Source: Amyelois transitella
Lineage: Eukaryota > Arthropoda > Insecta > Lepidoptera > Pyralidae
Direction: 5' to 3'
Length of the DNA: 64,000 bases
Assembly: GCF_032362555.1 (NCBI RefSeq)
Contig: NC_083516.1
Location: forward strand, 4,055,001-4,119,000
Shown here: positions 21,794 through 33,166 of the stretch, piece after piece
Layout: every line of letters begins with the position of its first letter
Position numbering within the stretch: position 1 is the stretch's first letter
The notes under the pieces: model-generated
Seen by the model: the letters and a program-made list of their open reading frames with translations, nothing else
Databases searched by the model: none
What the model was told of the DNA's origin: nothing
Position numbers and translations under genes: made by a program

Positions 21794-24700
21794 TCAATTT
21801 GTAGGCAGTTCAATTTTCGTCAGAATTTCTCGAGCTTGTTTGACTGCCGCATGCGTCTTGTTTTCTGTGGCAAGGGTTTGTAGTTTCTCCATGTACTCGT
21901 CAATGTTGGCATCAGTCGCTCCAGCTGGACCACCTGTACAATAAACGTACATACAAAAGTTTTTTCATAGACAATTGTAAATTGTTCATATTGTTATGCT
22001 ATTTTTGCGAAATAGTGGGGCACGCTGATGTTTCTGCCTCCATTATAGAACATGACTACTATATGAGTCTGTGGTCGAATTGATAACGTGCCTGATTTAA
22101 ATGCATGATGCACATGATGGCACAGGTTTAAATGCTTACCTTGGCCATTTACCATTACCATTAGAGTGCTATGTGCCGATGCTCTTATAGTAAGACAAAA
22201 AATATCGCGAGAAAATCTGCAAATTAAGGCATTTCGATGTAACCAGAGTAAAGGTTCGCCAGAGGTGGTGGAGGTTCGAAACCTAAACTAATCCAGGATC
22301 AAGAGCGCACCCTGTGCTCCTGGTGATTATGTAATGTAATTACAACAGGAAGAAGACTTATATTTGCTACTAGCTTTTTTCTGCGACTTCTTCCGCGTGG
22401 TTTCTTTCTTTTTATTTATAAATGCGAAAGTATATTCTGTTAAGCTTTCACGCCTAAGCCACTGAACCGATTTTGGAATTTGGTATAGACCATAGGTTAT
22501 TTTTATTGCAAAAAAGAAACCACGCAGACCGAAGTCGCGGGCAAAAGCTAGTTAGCGATATGTGATACCTGGCAAGGCCAGCGTGTGTAGCCCCTGTACG
22601 AGCAACGCGACGAGCGCGCGGCGATGCGAGTGCAGCGCGGCGGTGCGCTCCACGGCGGCCGCGGTCTCCGCGCGCAACCTCACCGTCGCGCCGCACACTT
22701 CCTCCGCGTGCCTTTGAAGGATCGCGTTCTGAAACGAGAAAGATTTTAATTAATAAATACGAGTTATATTGGATTTTAGATTGACAAAAAGCTCTTACAG
22801 CAAGATTACAGAAAAGGAATCCTTAAAAAAAAGCACAGATCAAACCACCGAATTTATACATCTGGCATGTAGTTTCCAAGTGGTCTAGGGTTGCACTAAA
22901 TTGAGATTTCTACAAATTCCCATGGGAACTGAAATTAACGGGTTTCTCTTTTTAAGCAGGCATACTCTAGTTATTAATAATATTAAACCCACCTGTTGCT
23001 CATAATCAGCATTGGCTTTCCTCAACTGTCTTAGTTCTGATTCTCTTAGTTTGTTGTGCTGCAGAAACTGGTCCGTAAATATCGGAATATCTGAATCTCC
23101 TCCGCCTAGCTCCTCCTGTTAAATGAGTACAGATCTAAAAAAATCTATTACCTATAAGAAAAATAAATAAAAAATGTTTTTTTTAAACACAAAGCTGATG
23201 CTTAATTTCTAGTATGTAGCAAAATCATTACTAAAAACATAGTGTGTACCCGCTTCAGTTTTTGTTCCCTTGCAGATTGTATAAGTCAATCAAGGCAAAG
23301 ACAAATAAACTTGGGATTTTGGCAATGGGCTTGCAACCTGTCTGTATTTGATTTGAATCTCAATCCCATAATCGGCTGAACATGACCTTTCAGAACTTTC
23401 TTTATCCTTGTATGTAAGTACTACTTACTGAAGCTGGAGTTATACAAGGCCTTGGTCTGGGTGGAGTTTGCTGCCGTACTACTTGAGTTGCTGGCACAAC
23501 CATGGTGCCGTTCACGGATACACTGCTTTGTTCTGTAGACTGTGCATTTGCTGAAAGATGGTGTCAATCCCTACTATCCATATATACGTACATAAAACAT
23601 ACACAAATAATCACCTCTTTATCGCTTGTGTACCAGTACGCGGCAGTAACAAGAAAAATTGCCCCTGTGCGCAATGCTCCCGTAAAGTCCCGTGGCAGAT
23701 GCGTGTGGACGACTAATTGTCTGGCGGCGCTGCGAGCGGGGCGGAAAGGGTTGGGATGCGACACTTACGATCATTGAACACTTTGTTAACCATTTGTATT
23801 GTGAATTAAGGAATTTCTCTACACTACAATTTTATTTTGGTTTAGTATTTGGTTATTCATACTAATTCCAACATTTTAATAAAGCTCATTCAAAGTCTGC
23901 CTGTATATATACAGGAACAATACCCTAAAGAAAACATGACAACCTGTTCATACAACAAAAAGCACATATGGATCAATTTTCTTTGTAGGCGAATGTACTG
24001 CTAAGGCAATGAATATGCATTTCAATGCAAAGAATTGACTTCACTGAAATTATATTTATTACACAAACATTAGTTTCACATTGATTAATGTTTTTTTAAT
24101 GTAGACAATGTTCATTTAGATTTAAGAGATCTATATTTGTAAATTGACCTTAGTGAAAATGCTGCAGTGTAGTTTATTCTGCCATTTCTTCTACACATGC
24201 ACTTTGGATGCAGTAGTAATTATAATTCGATTTAAGTGATGTGAAGTCAATAAGCGATACCTTGTATCAAATTTTGAAAATAAATCTATTCTATTCTCCC
24301 AATAATCCCATGGGAAATCTGGGATTAAATTCAGTTACATACATATTACATTTCATCATAATTGGTTCAGTAGTATTTGCATATTAACTTTACCTACCTT
24401 CAAAAATCTATTGTTATTATTATTTACAACTTTCCTTACCTTGGTTTGTAACAGCTGTAGTATCCTGCACAGGATTATGTTTTACTTTCTTGGAAGGGGC
24501 ACTGGAGTCCTTCTGCTCTAGTTGTTGACGTCTGAATTCCTTATATGCATCTGTTTTTTTGTATTCTGCCCATTCTTTGATGTATCTAAACAATATTAAA
24601 ATACTGTTCATAGGAATTCAAGTAAAAAATCTTTGAGCTGTGTTTTTTACATATATTTTTCTTTTTTGGGTCTGTTGGGAGGGTGTTTGTTACAGGTAAG

Positions 24701-25275
24701 TGATCCTATGCCTGACACTGATAGGACAAGGAAAGACTTTTACATTTCTTTTAAACTTAATATCTTCTAAATTAAATTCAAACCTCTCTTTATCTTGATC
24801 TGCAGCATCCAAGTATTGTTGTTTCTCCTCTGCAGGTAGTTTACTCCACTCACTGGCCAACTGGCGGGTAAGTTCCGCAAAACCTAAATCAGGTTGCTCG
24901 GCACGTAGCTGGTCTCTGCGTTCATTTAAATACCGCACATATCCTGGAGGCACATGTAAAAAAAAACTTAAACAAAACCAAATTTATTTCGGCAGTTAAA
25001 TAAGTAAATAAAAAGTCTAAAACTCAACCTGTTAAAGGCTGCCTTGGTGCAGTAACATCTCGGGGTACCTTAGGTTTGCGTTTTTTTGGTTTCTTTGGCG
25101 ACGGTTTTTGTACGTTATCTTTCGTTGGTGCAGATGTTGATAATATATTACTGCTTTCAGTATTGTTACCAACGGGTGCAGCGGCCACAATTTGCTCTTG
25201 CTCCGCGGTAGGCTTATGTACTACCTCTGACGGAATTTCAGATTGTGGTTCTAGTTGAGCATTTTCTGTTTCCAT
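21794..25275 (-). CDS. HMG20A: HMG-box protein, HMG20A/HMG20B (iBRAF/BRAF35) ortholog
   Basis: A chromatin protein; vertebrate members bind DNA and act with the LSD1-CoREST complex. Seven exons join to 365 aa: 25029-25275, 24784-24943, 24440-24585, 23429-23550, 22993-23115, 22569-22728, 21794-21933. The N-terminus is acidic then Lys-rich ([14 protein letters not shown]). The single HMG box (about 80-150) reads [20 protein letters not shown] and [18 protein letters not shown], very close to HMG20A. Exons 5-6 encode the family coiled coil ([20 protein letters not shown]...). Exon 6 is unusually GC-rich compared with its introns. The ATG is the only one open to the box. Within intron 3 an alternative ATG exon (23769-23793) could splice in phase to exon 4. 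Whether it is HMG20A or HMG20B cannot be decided here. Confidence 0.93.
22052..22345 (+). repeat. Decayed tRNA-headed SINE, family E
   Basis: A tRNA-like head (GTCGAATTGATAACGTGCC ... GGCACAGGTTTAAATGCTTACCTTGGCCA) is followed by ATATCGCGAGAAAATCTGCA and AATCCAGGATCAAGAGCGCA. Related to 58049-58165 and 62650-62903. It lies in the last intron of HMG20. Confidence 0.6.
22370..22551. mobile_element. Short element bounded by inverted CTAG ends
   Basis: The left edge CTAGCTTTTTTCTGCGACTT and the right edge GAAGTCGCGGGCAAAAGCTAG are inverted versions of each other, with CCACGCAG/CGCGTGG inside. The centre carries CCACTGAACCGATTTTGGAA, a word common in lepidopteran repeats. Probably two facing Helitron-type ends or a small fold-back unit. 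Confidence 0.55.
23297..23410 (-). repeat. Dispersed repeat, family A fragment
   Basis: AAACTTGGGATTTTGGCAAT ... CTTGCAACCTGTC ... GAATCTCAATCCCATAATCG, with the preceding CATAGTGTGTACC word also found in the 13.8-kb duplication. It lies in HMG20 intron 4. Confidence 0.6.
23769..23793 (-). CDS. Possible alternative first coding exon of HMG20
   Basis: ATG at 23793 opens eight codons plus one base (MVNKVFND...) up to a good donor C|GTAAGT at 23769/23768. The phase matches the acceptor of exon 4 (23550), so splicing would give an isoform without the HMG box. An in-frame stop just upstream of the ATG argues against an internal exon. Inferred from sequence only. Confidence 0.3.
24205..24300 (+). 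repeat. LINE 3'-end fragment ending in (ATTCT)n
   Basis: ATTCGATTTAAGTGATGTGA ... CAAATTTTGAAAATAAATCT, then ATTCTATTCT. The same sequence occurs reversed at 25745-25832. Pentamer tails of this kind are typical of CR1/L2-type LINEs of Lepidoptera. Confidence 0.55.
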
Positions 25276-25744
25276 ATCTACTGTTTCGATAAATTTTGAT
25301 GGTCACAACTAGGTATGTTTTTAATCACACAACAGTATTTTCTTATTTTGTTTATGTTTCAAAAAATCAAACATAAATATTACTATCTATGTATCACTTA
25401 AAATCGGTAAATAATTAAAATCTGAAATCACGGACGACTCAATTTTGTTTATTTGATAGTCCTTGACAATACCAATTTGACATTGACAGTTGAATTTTTT
25501 TAAATTACAACAAATAAACATATTAAAGTTCAATTAAAACTAATTTATTAGTTTGCAATGATACATGAGGATGTTTAAAATAGATAAAATTCATTCAAAC
25601 CCTCTCTCAGACATTATATGTCAGTGTTCAAACCCCATCTAAAAATCTTAGCAGTGCTTCATTATAATCCATCTTTGGAGTACATAGTTTTAGAGTTTAT
25701 TTATAACAAGGAAACAAAAATGTTCTATTTATAATATAGTTTTT

Positions 25745-25832
25745 CTGTTCTTGTATTTAAATTAGAATAGATTTATTTTCAAAATTTGATAAAAGGTATC
25801 ACTTATTGACATCACTTAAATCGAATAGGCTA
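25745..25832 (-). repeat. LINE 3'-end fragment, inverted relative to 24205-24300
   Basis: AGAATAGATTTATTTTCAAA ... GACATCACTTAAATCGAATA is the reverse complement of the 24.2-kb copy with few differences. Confidence 0.55.
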
Positions 25833-26648
25833 TTTGACTCTAATAAAAATATACATACCTATGTCATCAGTCTTAATATTATTTTTTGGAACGATTTGTA
25901 ATAACGCCAGATAAAAATATTGCATTATTTTAACAAAATCCGTCTCCGAAAATTAGGGTATTTTATGCAGCTGTCACGTGACTAAAAACGACCGTGATTG
26001 GCTATTTCTATTATGACGTAAATTACGCATAAACAGATCGCACTGTTCCTTGGTGTTCGCTATTATTTTTCAAGATTTTATAAGTGTTTTTTCGCTCAGG
26101 ATTGCTCAGATAACATAGGTATTTAATAATGAAAACCAATTTCAAAAAAGCTGACAGTCGAAACCTACCAAAAGTCGGGTTAAAGAAATCTTTATTCTCA
26201 TAAAGTGGACGCAATAATAGTTGGCGTCTTCTTCAAGGACAATCCAGATTTTTATGCTGCCGAATAATAAGAACTTATCAACGTAAATACTCACATCAAA
26301 GTGGTTTCCACAAAAATGAGGACGTGTTTTGGTGACATAGGTATCATCAGCATTACGCCAAGCAAGATGAAACCACTTCTAGCGAATATTCAAATCCATC
26401 GGCACAGAAATAAACAGTTTCGTAGGAGATTTTATTGTTGTATTAGTGCATATAACATTTATAGAAACTTATTTTAATAATTTTCACACATATGACGTGA
26501 AGTTAAATAAAACAAGATTTTTTTTATAAAATAGCTAAATAAAGATAGAAAAGTGTTTTTAGGGCTCCTTATAAACAAATAAATACCCTAAGATAGTTTT
26601 TAGAACTTTGTCAAATAGCCTATTATGTCTGCTACCTAAGCTTGCATA

Positions 26649-26772
26649 AAGAGAGTTATGAATGTGGATGATGCGAAGGAAGTATGCAGAGATCGTGACA
26701 AGTGGAAAGATGTAGTTTCTGCCTACCCCTCCGGGAAAGAGGCGTGATTTTATGTACGTATGTATGTCTGCT
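26649..26772 (+). pseudogene. LINE ORF2 C-terminal tail fragment
   Basis: In one frame it reads MNVDDAKEVCRDRDKWKDV then VSAYPSGKEA and a stop, followed by TTTTATGTACGTATGTATGT. This is the recurring last part of a lepidopteran RT polyprotein with its TATG tail. A similar piece is reversed at about 57900-57962, and a shorter one lies at 12330-12362. Confidence 0.6.
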
Positions 26773-27299
26773 ACCGCTTCCAAAGCGTATATGTAAAAGA
26801 AGCGGCGGAACAAACTACACTGCAGCATTTTCACCGGTCGTCAATTTAAAAAGACAATCTAAATCGTGGCCGAATGTACATATTCCACATTAAAAAAAAT
26901 CAAGAAGTACCGAATTAATGGTTTCAATACTAATATTTATGTAAAATAAAAATAATTCCTATGTCTGCTGCTGCTCCCCAAAGCAGTAGACCATATGACA
27001 TTAAACTATGAAAATTATTAAAATATATTAGATTAGCAGTTGCCACATCTGCCAGATGCCTAATAGGACGAATTCTAGAGAAAGATTTTTAATTTCAAAA
27101 TGTGAGCATGCCATTTGATCTAAACTTATACCTAAGAACGTATAGTACTAACCCCAAAATCTAATCTTTAACCACTCATACTGATATCAATATTTGTCTC
27201 ACACACTTTGGGAAGTGTAAGTATACGTAATGCATTGGTTCTTATTTGAATTTAACAGTAAGTTGTTGACTGAAAGCCAGATAGAAATGCCGGTTTAAG

Positions 27300-27740
27300 T
27301 GCTATTCGCATCATTACAGGTATCGCTATGGCGGTTCATCTTAATAATTAGTGACGTATCATCTGCAAACAACACGATGCTAACCTGTTTCTCAAACATG
27401 CAAGGCAGGTCGTTAATATATATAGGATAGAGAAAAAGTCCCAAAATCTAACATCAAAACCTTGTGGTACGCTTAATTTTACGTTAGCTTCTTTCTATTT
27501 TGTGTTATTTAAATCTACCGTCTGTAATCTGTCACTAAGGTATGATTTGATTAGTTCAATGGCAATAGTGTCGAAACACTCCGATGGCATCCTGCAAGCC
27601 GTCTTTTCATGCATTGAGAATATGAGTGACAAGAGCCACACCAGCATTTGTTATTTATTAGACTTAAAGCTTTATTTGATTAAGCATAATTCTCTCCAAC
27701 ACCTTGCTCTTTTCTTGAATAGTGGAATTGATTAACTATT
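27300..27740 (-). pseudogene. Decayed LINE reverse transcriptase
   Basis: On the minus strand, RT landmarks occur in broken frames: VPQGFDVRFWDFFSILYI (around 27420-27475), then NDLPCMFEKQ and the catalytic box LFADDTSLI (about 27340-27375). Further upstream sit ITDGRFK-like and FKK/LER-like remnants. Several stops and frame changes show that it is dead. Probably CR1 or Jockey clade. Confidence 0.75.
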
Positions 27741-28635
27741 AATACTTCATTAAATTTTGAAAATCCCTTGGTCAACAAAATCATTGAATACATTGAAATG
27801 CTTAGTCCCCAGCATATCACAACAGCCAAACCACAATGATCCTCAACACTATTTCAAGGTAGTTAGTTAAAAAGTTTAGCTTTTGCATGGGTTTGCATTG
27901 AAGAGCGTACTAATATTACTCATGTAATTTTTCATAATCGTTTATTCCAAATTCATAGTGTCCGACCGAAGCTTCGGCTTCGGCTTCGGCCACCTTCGGC
28001 CAAAAAATCCACCTTCGGCGAAACATTCGGCTTCGGCCCAAAATCCGACCGAAGCCGAAGGTTTCGCCGAAGGTCCGAGCGACCGTCGAGATAGAACGAA
28101 CTGTTACGAAAGTCATGAGGCGGCGGGGAGTCACTGTCAAAATATCACATTGCTGATTGCATGCATCAAAACAAGTCCGTACGTGTATTTAAACGAGTGT
28201 TTTTGTAAGAAATCAAATCATTATTTTTTACCAGTAGGTAAATCACAAACTTTTATCTATAGGTACATATAATAAAACAGTAAAAATATTTTGTCTGTAC
28301 ATTTAGTATTTTCGACTGAAATGGATAGAGGCACACTTAAAATGAATAATAGAAAGCAAAAATATATTTTTTTTAATTTCTTGTCTGTATGTATGATCAC
28401 GATTATCTCCGAAAGTACTAAACCGATTTACTTCAAACTTTCACCAATTGCTTTGTTTTAACTCAGAATAACATTCAAAGTTTGTTTCATCAAAATCGGT
28501 TCACTAAAAAAAAGTTATCGACATTTGAATGAACTCAAGGCATCAGTATGCCTGCAAATAAGTTACGAAATTAAAAATTCAAAGTCATTTATCATTATAC
28601 GACGGCATTGTACCTATAACATATAAATATAAGTG

Positions 28636-28812
28636 AAAGGCGACTAAGGGATGGGCTTACAAACTTGGGATTCTTTTTTAGGCGATGGGCGAGCAACCTA
28701 TCACTTTTTGAATCTCAATTCTATCATTAAGTCAAATAGCTGAACGTCTTTTCAAGTCTGTTGGCTCTGTCTACCCCGCAAGGGATAAAGACGTGACCAT
28801 ATGTATGTAGTC
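28636..28812 (-). repeat. Dispersed repeat, family A (inside the hAT-like element)
   Basis: AAAGGCGACTAAGGGATGGG ... TTTTTGAATCTCAATTCTAT ... CTGTTGGCTCTGTCTACCCC ... GACCATATGTATGTAG. Lacks the outer GTGGTTCCCGGC end. Confidence 0.7.
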
Positions 28813-28847
28813 TACTTTAATTTCGACACCAACGCAACGGCTTCGAT

Positions 28848-28912
28848 GGTCCAGTGGTTAGCCCGTGAGACTGTGAAGTTGGCGTCCAAGTTCGAATCCC
28901 AACAATTACAAG
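28848..28912 (+). repeat. tRNA-derived SINE head
   Basis: A box-like TGGTCCAGTGGTTAGCC and B box-like AGTTCGAATCCC at tRNA spacing, followed by AATTACAAG and a T/A run. It does not form a complete tRNA gene and lies inside a mobile element. Confidence 0.55.
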
Positions 28913-29451
28913 ATATTTTTTTTTATTAAAAATTTTTTTTTTTTTTGTTTGAGTATTTTATGTAAAAAAACTAAAAATCAAAATACTACATATAATAAAA
29001 CGGTAAAAATATTTTTTCTGTACATTTAATATTTTGACTAAAACGGATAGAGAATTTTTTTTTTACATTTTTTGTCTGTCTGTATCTGACTGTATGATTA
29101 AAATTCAACTCGAAATTTACGCGGACGAAGTCGCGGGCAACAGCTAGTTTATCTCTAAACCAACCACCTCTATGATATATCATCAACTTCTATATGAGAC
29201 AGTCAATATATAAACCTTCAATATTGAGGTTTTGAAATGATTTTAATATTAATTGTAGCTTGTAGACAATATTGAACAAAATTAATTACTGAGTGCTGAG
29301 AGAATATAAACCTTCGGCTTCGGCTTCGGCCGAAGGTTGTTGCGATAGCCGATTAATCGGCTTCGGCTTCGGTTTCGGCCAAAAATAAACCTTCGGTCGG
29401 ACACTAAATTCAATATTATTTTTATCTACATCAGTCACGTAGACCGAACCA

Positions 29452-29560
29452 TCAGTCTTAAAAAGACTGATAGGCCACGTTTAGCTGTAGGGCTTGATGA
29501 TGGCACGAGATTCAAATAGTGACAGGTTCGCCCATCACCTACAAGGATCCCATTTTTATC
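29452..29560 (+). repeat. Dispersed repeat, family A fragment
   Basis: CAGTCTTAAAAAGACTGATA ... GATTCAAATAGTGACAGGTT ... CGCCCATCACC. It lies just past the hAT-like element, upstream of the METTL16 3' end. Confidence 0.6.
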
Positions 29561-29698
29561 AGCATTCAAAAAGTCCAATTGTTTAACATGCCAACATTCT
29601 CATGCATGCAGTCCAGAAAAATCCCCTGATCCCCTTTGTACTAACATATTGGGACTATGATTAGATGATGAGGTTAATGACGAGTTAAAAAGACATTT

Positions 29699-32600
29699 TC
29701 ATTTCCAATTATTTTTAATATACTGCACTATTTGATGTAGACCTTCTTTGCCACCAGTTCCACTCAAAAATTCCATTTCCATTATTATATCACAATCTTT
29801 CTTTACAATTTTCAATGTCGCATGTACCACAGGATTGGTGTTAGGTTCAGTATCAGTATTAGTGTCATTTATACTACTTAATTCTTCAGATACTTCATCA
29901 GACTTAGTATTAGGTATGCTTTGGCTGTCAGGTGTAGTTGATAACTTACTAGTTGATTCAGTAACATCTTTCATTTTCGGTCTCTTTGGATCATCTGTAA
30001 CTAATCTCTTCATGAGCCTCCTTTTACGTCTCTGATTGGACCAAGTGTTTGTAGGCGCTACAATGTCTAGTAGTATATTGTTACCTCGCTTATTGATCAC
30101 CTTGTAGTTTATATGTAAAGCATTCATGATTGCTTTAAGTTTATTTGTTGTAGTCTCCACATCGTAGGAGCTGTTAGGTATTTGAGGCAGTAAAAAAGCT
30201 ATCGGGAGTTTTTTTTTGCGTGGTTGATCCCTTGGTGGCACTAAAATGAAAAAAAAAAGTAAATGCTTAGGGCACGTGTAATGTGATCGTACAGCTTCGC
30301 GATAATAATGTTACATACCTAAGGTGTAAATATCATAGTCTTGATATGTCCAAGCAAGACCCCAACGTGTCACACGACCCTGGCAGAACTCTGTATGAGT
30401 ATTTTTTATTCCTTCAGATTTTAAATACTCCACTAATTCCTTCAAATTGTATTTATGACCAACCATTGTTGTATATACTCTGAAAAATAAACCAACTAAA
30501 TTTTTTTGATTTGTATATAACTATGTATAATTACGTCTTTATCCCGGTAGACAGAACCAACAGTCTTAAAAATCTAAACAAGCCCAGTCAAGTGCAGGTC
30601 TGACCCGCCCACAGAGGTGTCCATCCGCACCACCATTACATGTGTTACTTAATATTTAGTTTTTATATTCACAGCTTTCTAGCTTTCACAGTTTTTGAGA
30701 TATCAATACTAATATTATAAAGCTGAAAAGTTCGTTTGTTTGAACCCGTTAATCAGAGGATCTACTGGTTCGAATTGAAAAATTATTTTTGTGTTGAATA
30801 GACCATTTATCGAGGAAGGCTTTAGGCTATATAACATCACGCTTTAACTTTTAGAAGCGAAGAAATGATGGAAAATGAAAAAAAACCGGGGTAGATTATT
30901 CATCCGTCAATTCAATGATGCCCAAAATAACTATTTCACGCGGACGAAGTCGCGAGCACAGCTAGTATCTCTATATCTTATATTCTCTGTCTGCTTGTCA
31001 CCAGGCTATGGTACGGGCCAAGCAGACAGAGGAGGTTCAATAAAAGGGTTTTTACCTTTGTACTTACAGAACTCTATTTTTGTGATTTTTACTTTCATCA
31101 ATAAACTTTTTACAAAATTCTAATTCACCACCTTCAGTGATAAGCTCTTGAGGAGAACCGGTAAATCCATTTTTGGGTGGTACCCTGCAAAGAAAATATT
31201 CAGGTGGTATAAAGTTTGCAAGATGTTGGTAAATAAATTGAAGTTCATTGCAGTTTTTTACTTTCGATACAAATACAGACATATTATCACATATGCATCT
31301 ATATATATCCCTTGTAGAGCAGACAGAGCCAATAGTCTTGAAAAGTCTGTAAGGCAGCCGTATGGCTTTATAATGGAATTGAGATTCAAATATTGACAGG
31401 TTGCTAGCCCATCGCCTACAAGAAGGATCCCAAGTTTATTAGCCTATCCCTTAGTAGCCTTTTACGACATCCTATTCTTTAGTGCCGCGATCCACACTGC
31501 ACATTTTTTGACTTCACAAAAATTTATTTGTATTGGAAAAACCTTTTCGCCAACATGGACACCTTTATGCATATCACAGAAAACTGCAACGGAATACTAA
31601 CTACAACTAGCGACAGGCAAACTACAACATATTAAGTCTCTAAAACTTCATGGCGCCATAAAAGAGGTAATAAATTTTGAAGTGGTTATGGGTAGCTTGT
31701 ATTCACTGCACCAGCTATGTATGTATAAATTCATACAAACCTTGCAGGGCTTCTTGATTCCCACAGCTCTTGGAAACTGCTATAGAATGGAGGGTTGCAC
31801 ATGGTGAAATGATAAATTTTGTCTTGTTCTTCAGACAGTACATATTCAATCACTGTCGATGTTGGGTTCTTTTTCACTGGAAACATTTACCTATAATTTA
31901 AATGAGTCACAAAACAAATTATATCACTAAGAATCTATATATAATAAGATATAAATATAGAAGTATACAACAAATCCAAAATCATCTTTTTGTCTAGTAG
32001 ATTTTCTTAAATATCATAATGTGGAATGATCCAACTTGTGTAGTATACATAAATATGTTTATTTTATATGCAGTATACATATATCTATAGTCATACTTAT
32101 GGATGTAAACTATTATAATGTAAGTGTATTAAGTAATCTATTATTCATATTTTTATATTATTATTTCATTTACAGTTATTGCACCACCCATACATTCATC
32201 TCAGTTTGGTCGAAAGATTCCACTGGCAGAGAATGCCTTGTGGCATTAAGTCCACCTATTGTACTTTTAATGTGCATAAAGTTTCAATAAATAAATAAAA
32301 GATGTACCTGCTATAATTTCTTGTAAGTTGTTCTTTTGGACATTTTGTTGAGCCTTTAGAAGACTGGCATCATCAGTTTCTGTTCCAATCATATGCCACT
32401 TGTTCTTAGCAGCAGCTAGCAGAGGATACACAGCGCATGCACCTGTTCCTGTGAATTTCAAAACATTTTTTAAATGAAATATCACAAAATAATTTTTTTT
32501 TGTAGTTTTAGTGACCATAAACTATTATTGAGTTTTTGGCTACGCGTCTATAAAATATTGTCATCTGATTTGATAATTGTTTTTAAAAGAAATTACATGC

Positions 32601-33166
32601 ATGAAGAATGTTTTACCATATAGCTTTCACTTGCAGCAAATTTCATGGAGATCAATTCAGTGGTTTAACTTTAAGAGGTAACAACTAAGTTACATTTATT
32701 TATAATAATAATATAAAAGATGTTAAAAAAAACATGACAATAAAACAGTACTTACCAATATCCAAACCACAAACTTCACTACCATTATTTATTGCTTTTA
32801 GAATATCTTCCACCCACAGTATATAATTGAGTCGAAGTGGTAAAGTTGGAACTAACCTATCTTCTGGGATGTCTACATCAAGATTAAAATCCGACTTTAA
32901 CAAACATTTGGTTAGAACTCTTAGGCTATGGGGATCCTTGAAATCAATACTAACTCTGCCAGTTATATCCTAAAACAAAAATTTATTAATTATTAACCTT
33001 GTAGTTGCTTGTAACTAAGCATTTACAAGGGATAATTTGATTAAAGTACCTCATAACTTACCATTTTCGCAATCGAGGCAAACTCTGCATATTTTTTAGC
33101 TAATATCACAAAATCAGGTGGATGCCTGTATATGTTTCGTGGGTGCATAAATTTATTGACAGCCAT
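29699..33166 (-). CDS. METTL16: RNA N6-adenosine methyltransferase METTL16
   Basis: Methylates A43 of U6 snRNA and MAT2A hairpins; known as the METT10D family. Seven exons join to 471 aa: 33062-33166, 32756-32969, 32308-32448, 31741-31876, 31068-31184, 30319-30479, 29699-30240. The N-terminus MAVNKFMHPRN matches the RNA-binding start of the family. Motif I (GLDIGTGACAVYP) spans the exon 2/3 junction. The catalytic motif NPPFY is at 181-185 and EGGELEF follows. TEFCQGRVTRWGLAW is the family signature. The last exon holds the vertebrate-conserved-region-like C-terminal domain, with a basic linker (NQRRKRRLMKR) and an acidic Ser/Thr-rich segment. The protein is shorter than human METTL16 (562 aa), mainly in that linker. 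The gene is divergent from XPO6. Confidence 0.95.
30534..30580 (+). repeat. Dispersed repeat, family A, short piece
   Basis: GTCTTTATCCCGGTAGACAG then CAACAGTCTTAAAAATCT, in METTL16 intron 5. Similar short pieces occur at 34778-34815 and 52528-52566. Confidence 0.45.
30703..30965 (+). mobile_element. Lep1-type non-autonomous Helitron, full length
   Basis: TCAATACTAATATTATAAAG start, full middle (GTTGAATAGACCATTTATCG, AGGCTTTAGGCTATATAACA) and CACGCGGACGAAGTCGCGAG ... CAGCTAG end, followed by T. It lies in METTL16 intron 5, antisense to the gene. Confidence 0.85.
31287..31485 (+). repeat. Dispersed repeat, family A
   Basis: CATATGCATCTATATATATC start, AGTCTTGAAAAGTCTG, GACAGGTTGCTAGCCCATCG and TTTTACGACATCC. 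It lies in METTL16 intron 4. Confidence 0.7.
32220..32303 (+). repeat. LINE 3'-end fragment
   Basis: CTGGCAGAGAATGCCTTGTG, then GCATTAAGTCCACC and a final CAATAAATAAATAAA. A common 3' terminus of lepidopteran non-LTR elements, in METTL16 intron 3. Confidence 0.55.

Larger units (their letters stand above)
27957..29405. mobile_element. hAT-like non-autonomous element with CTTCGG-rich inverted ends
   Basis: Ends are inverted: AGTGTCCGACCGAAG at 27957-27971 and CTTCGGTCGGACACT at 29391-29405. Flanks AAATTCAT (27949-27956) and AAATTCAA (29406-29413) look like an 8-bp target duplication with one change, as in hAT elements. Subterminal DNA is a dense array of CTTCGGC/GCCGAAG units (27960-28080 and 29312-29400). 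The 1.4-kb interior holds other insertions: family A (28636-28812), a tRNA-like SINE head (28848-28912) and a Helitron-type end (about 29117-29147). No transposase is seen. Confidence 0.7.
25276..29698. other. Intergenic region between METTL16 and HMG20
   Basis: Contains a reversed LINE 3' end (25745-25832), a promoter-like patch at about 25975-26030 (GTCACGTGAC, a GATTGGCT CCAAT box and TGACGTAA), a LINE tail (26649-26772), decayed LINE RT (27300-27740, minus) and a hAT-like element (27957-29405). No host gene is supported between 25276 and 29698. Confidence 0.6.

Noticed and set aside
28848-28920. tRNA gene at 28.85 kb
   Set aside because: Only a tRNA-like head inside a transposable element; no complete cloverleaf.
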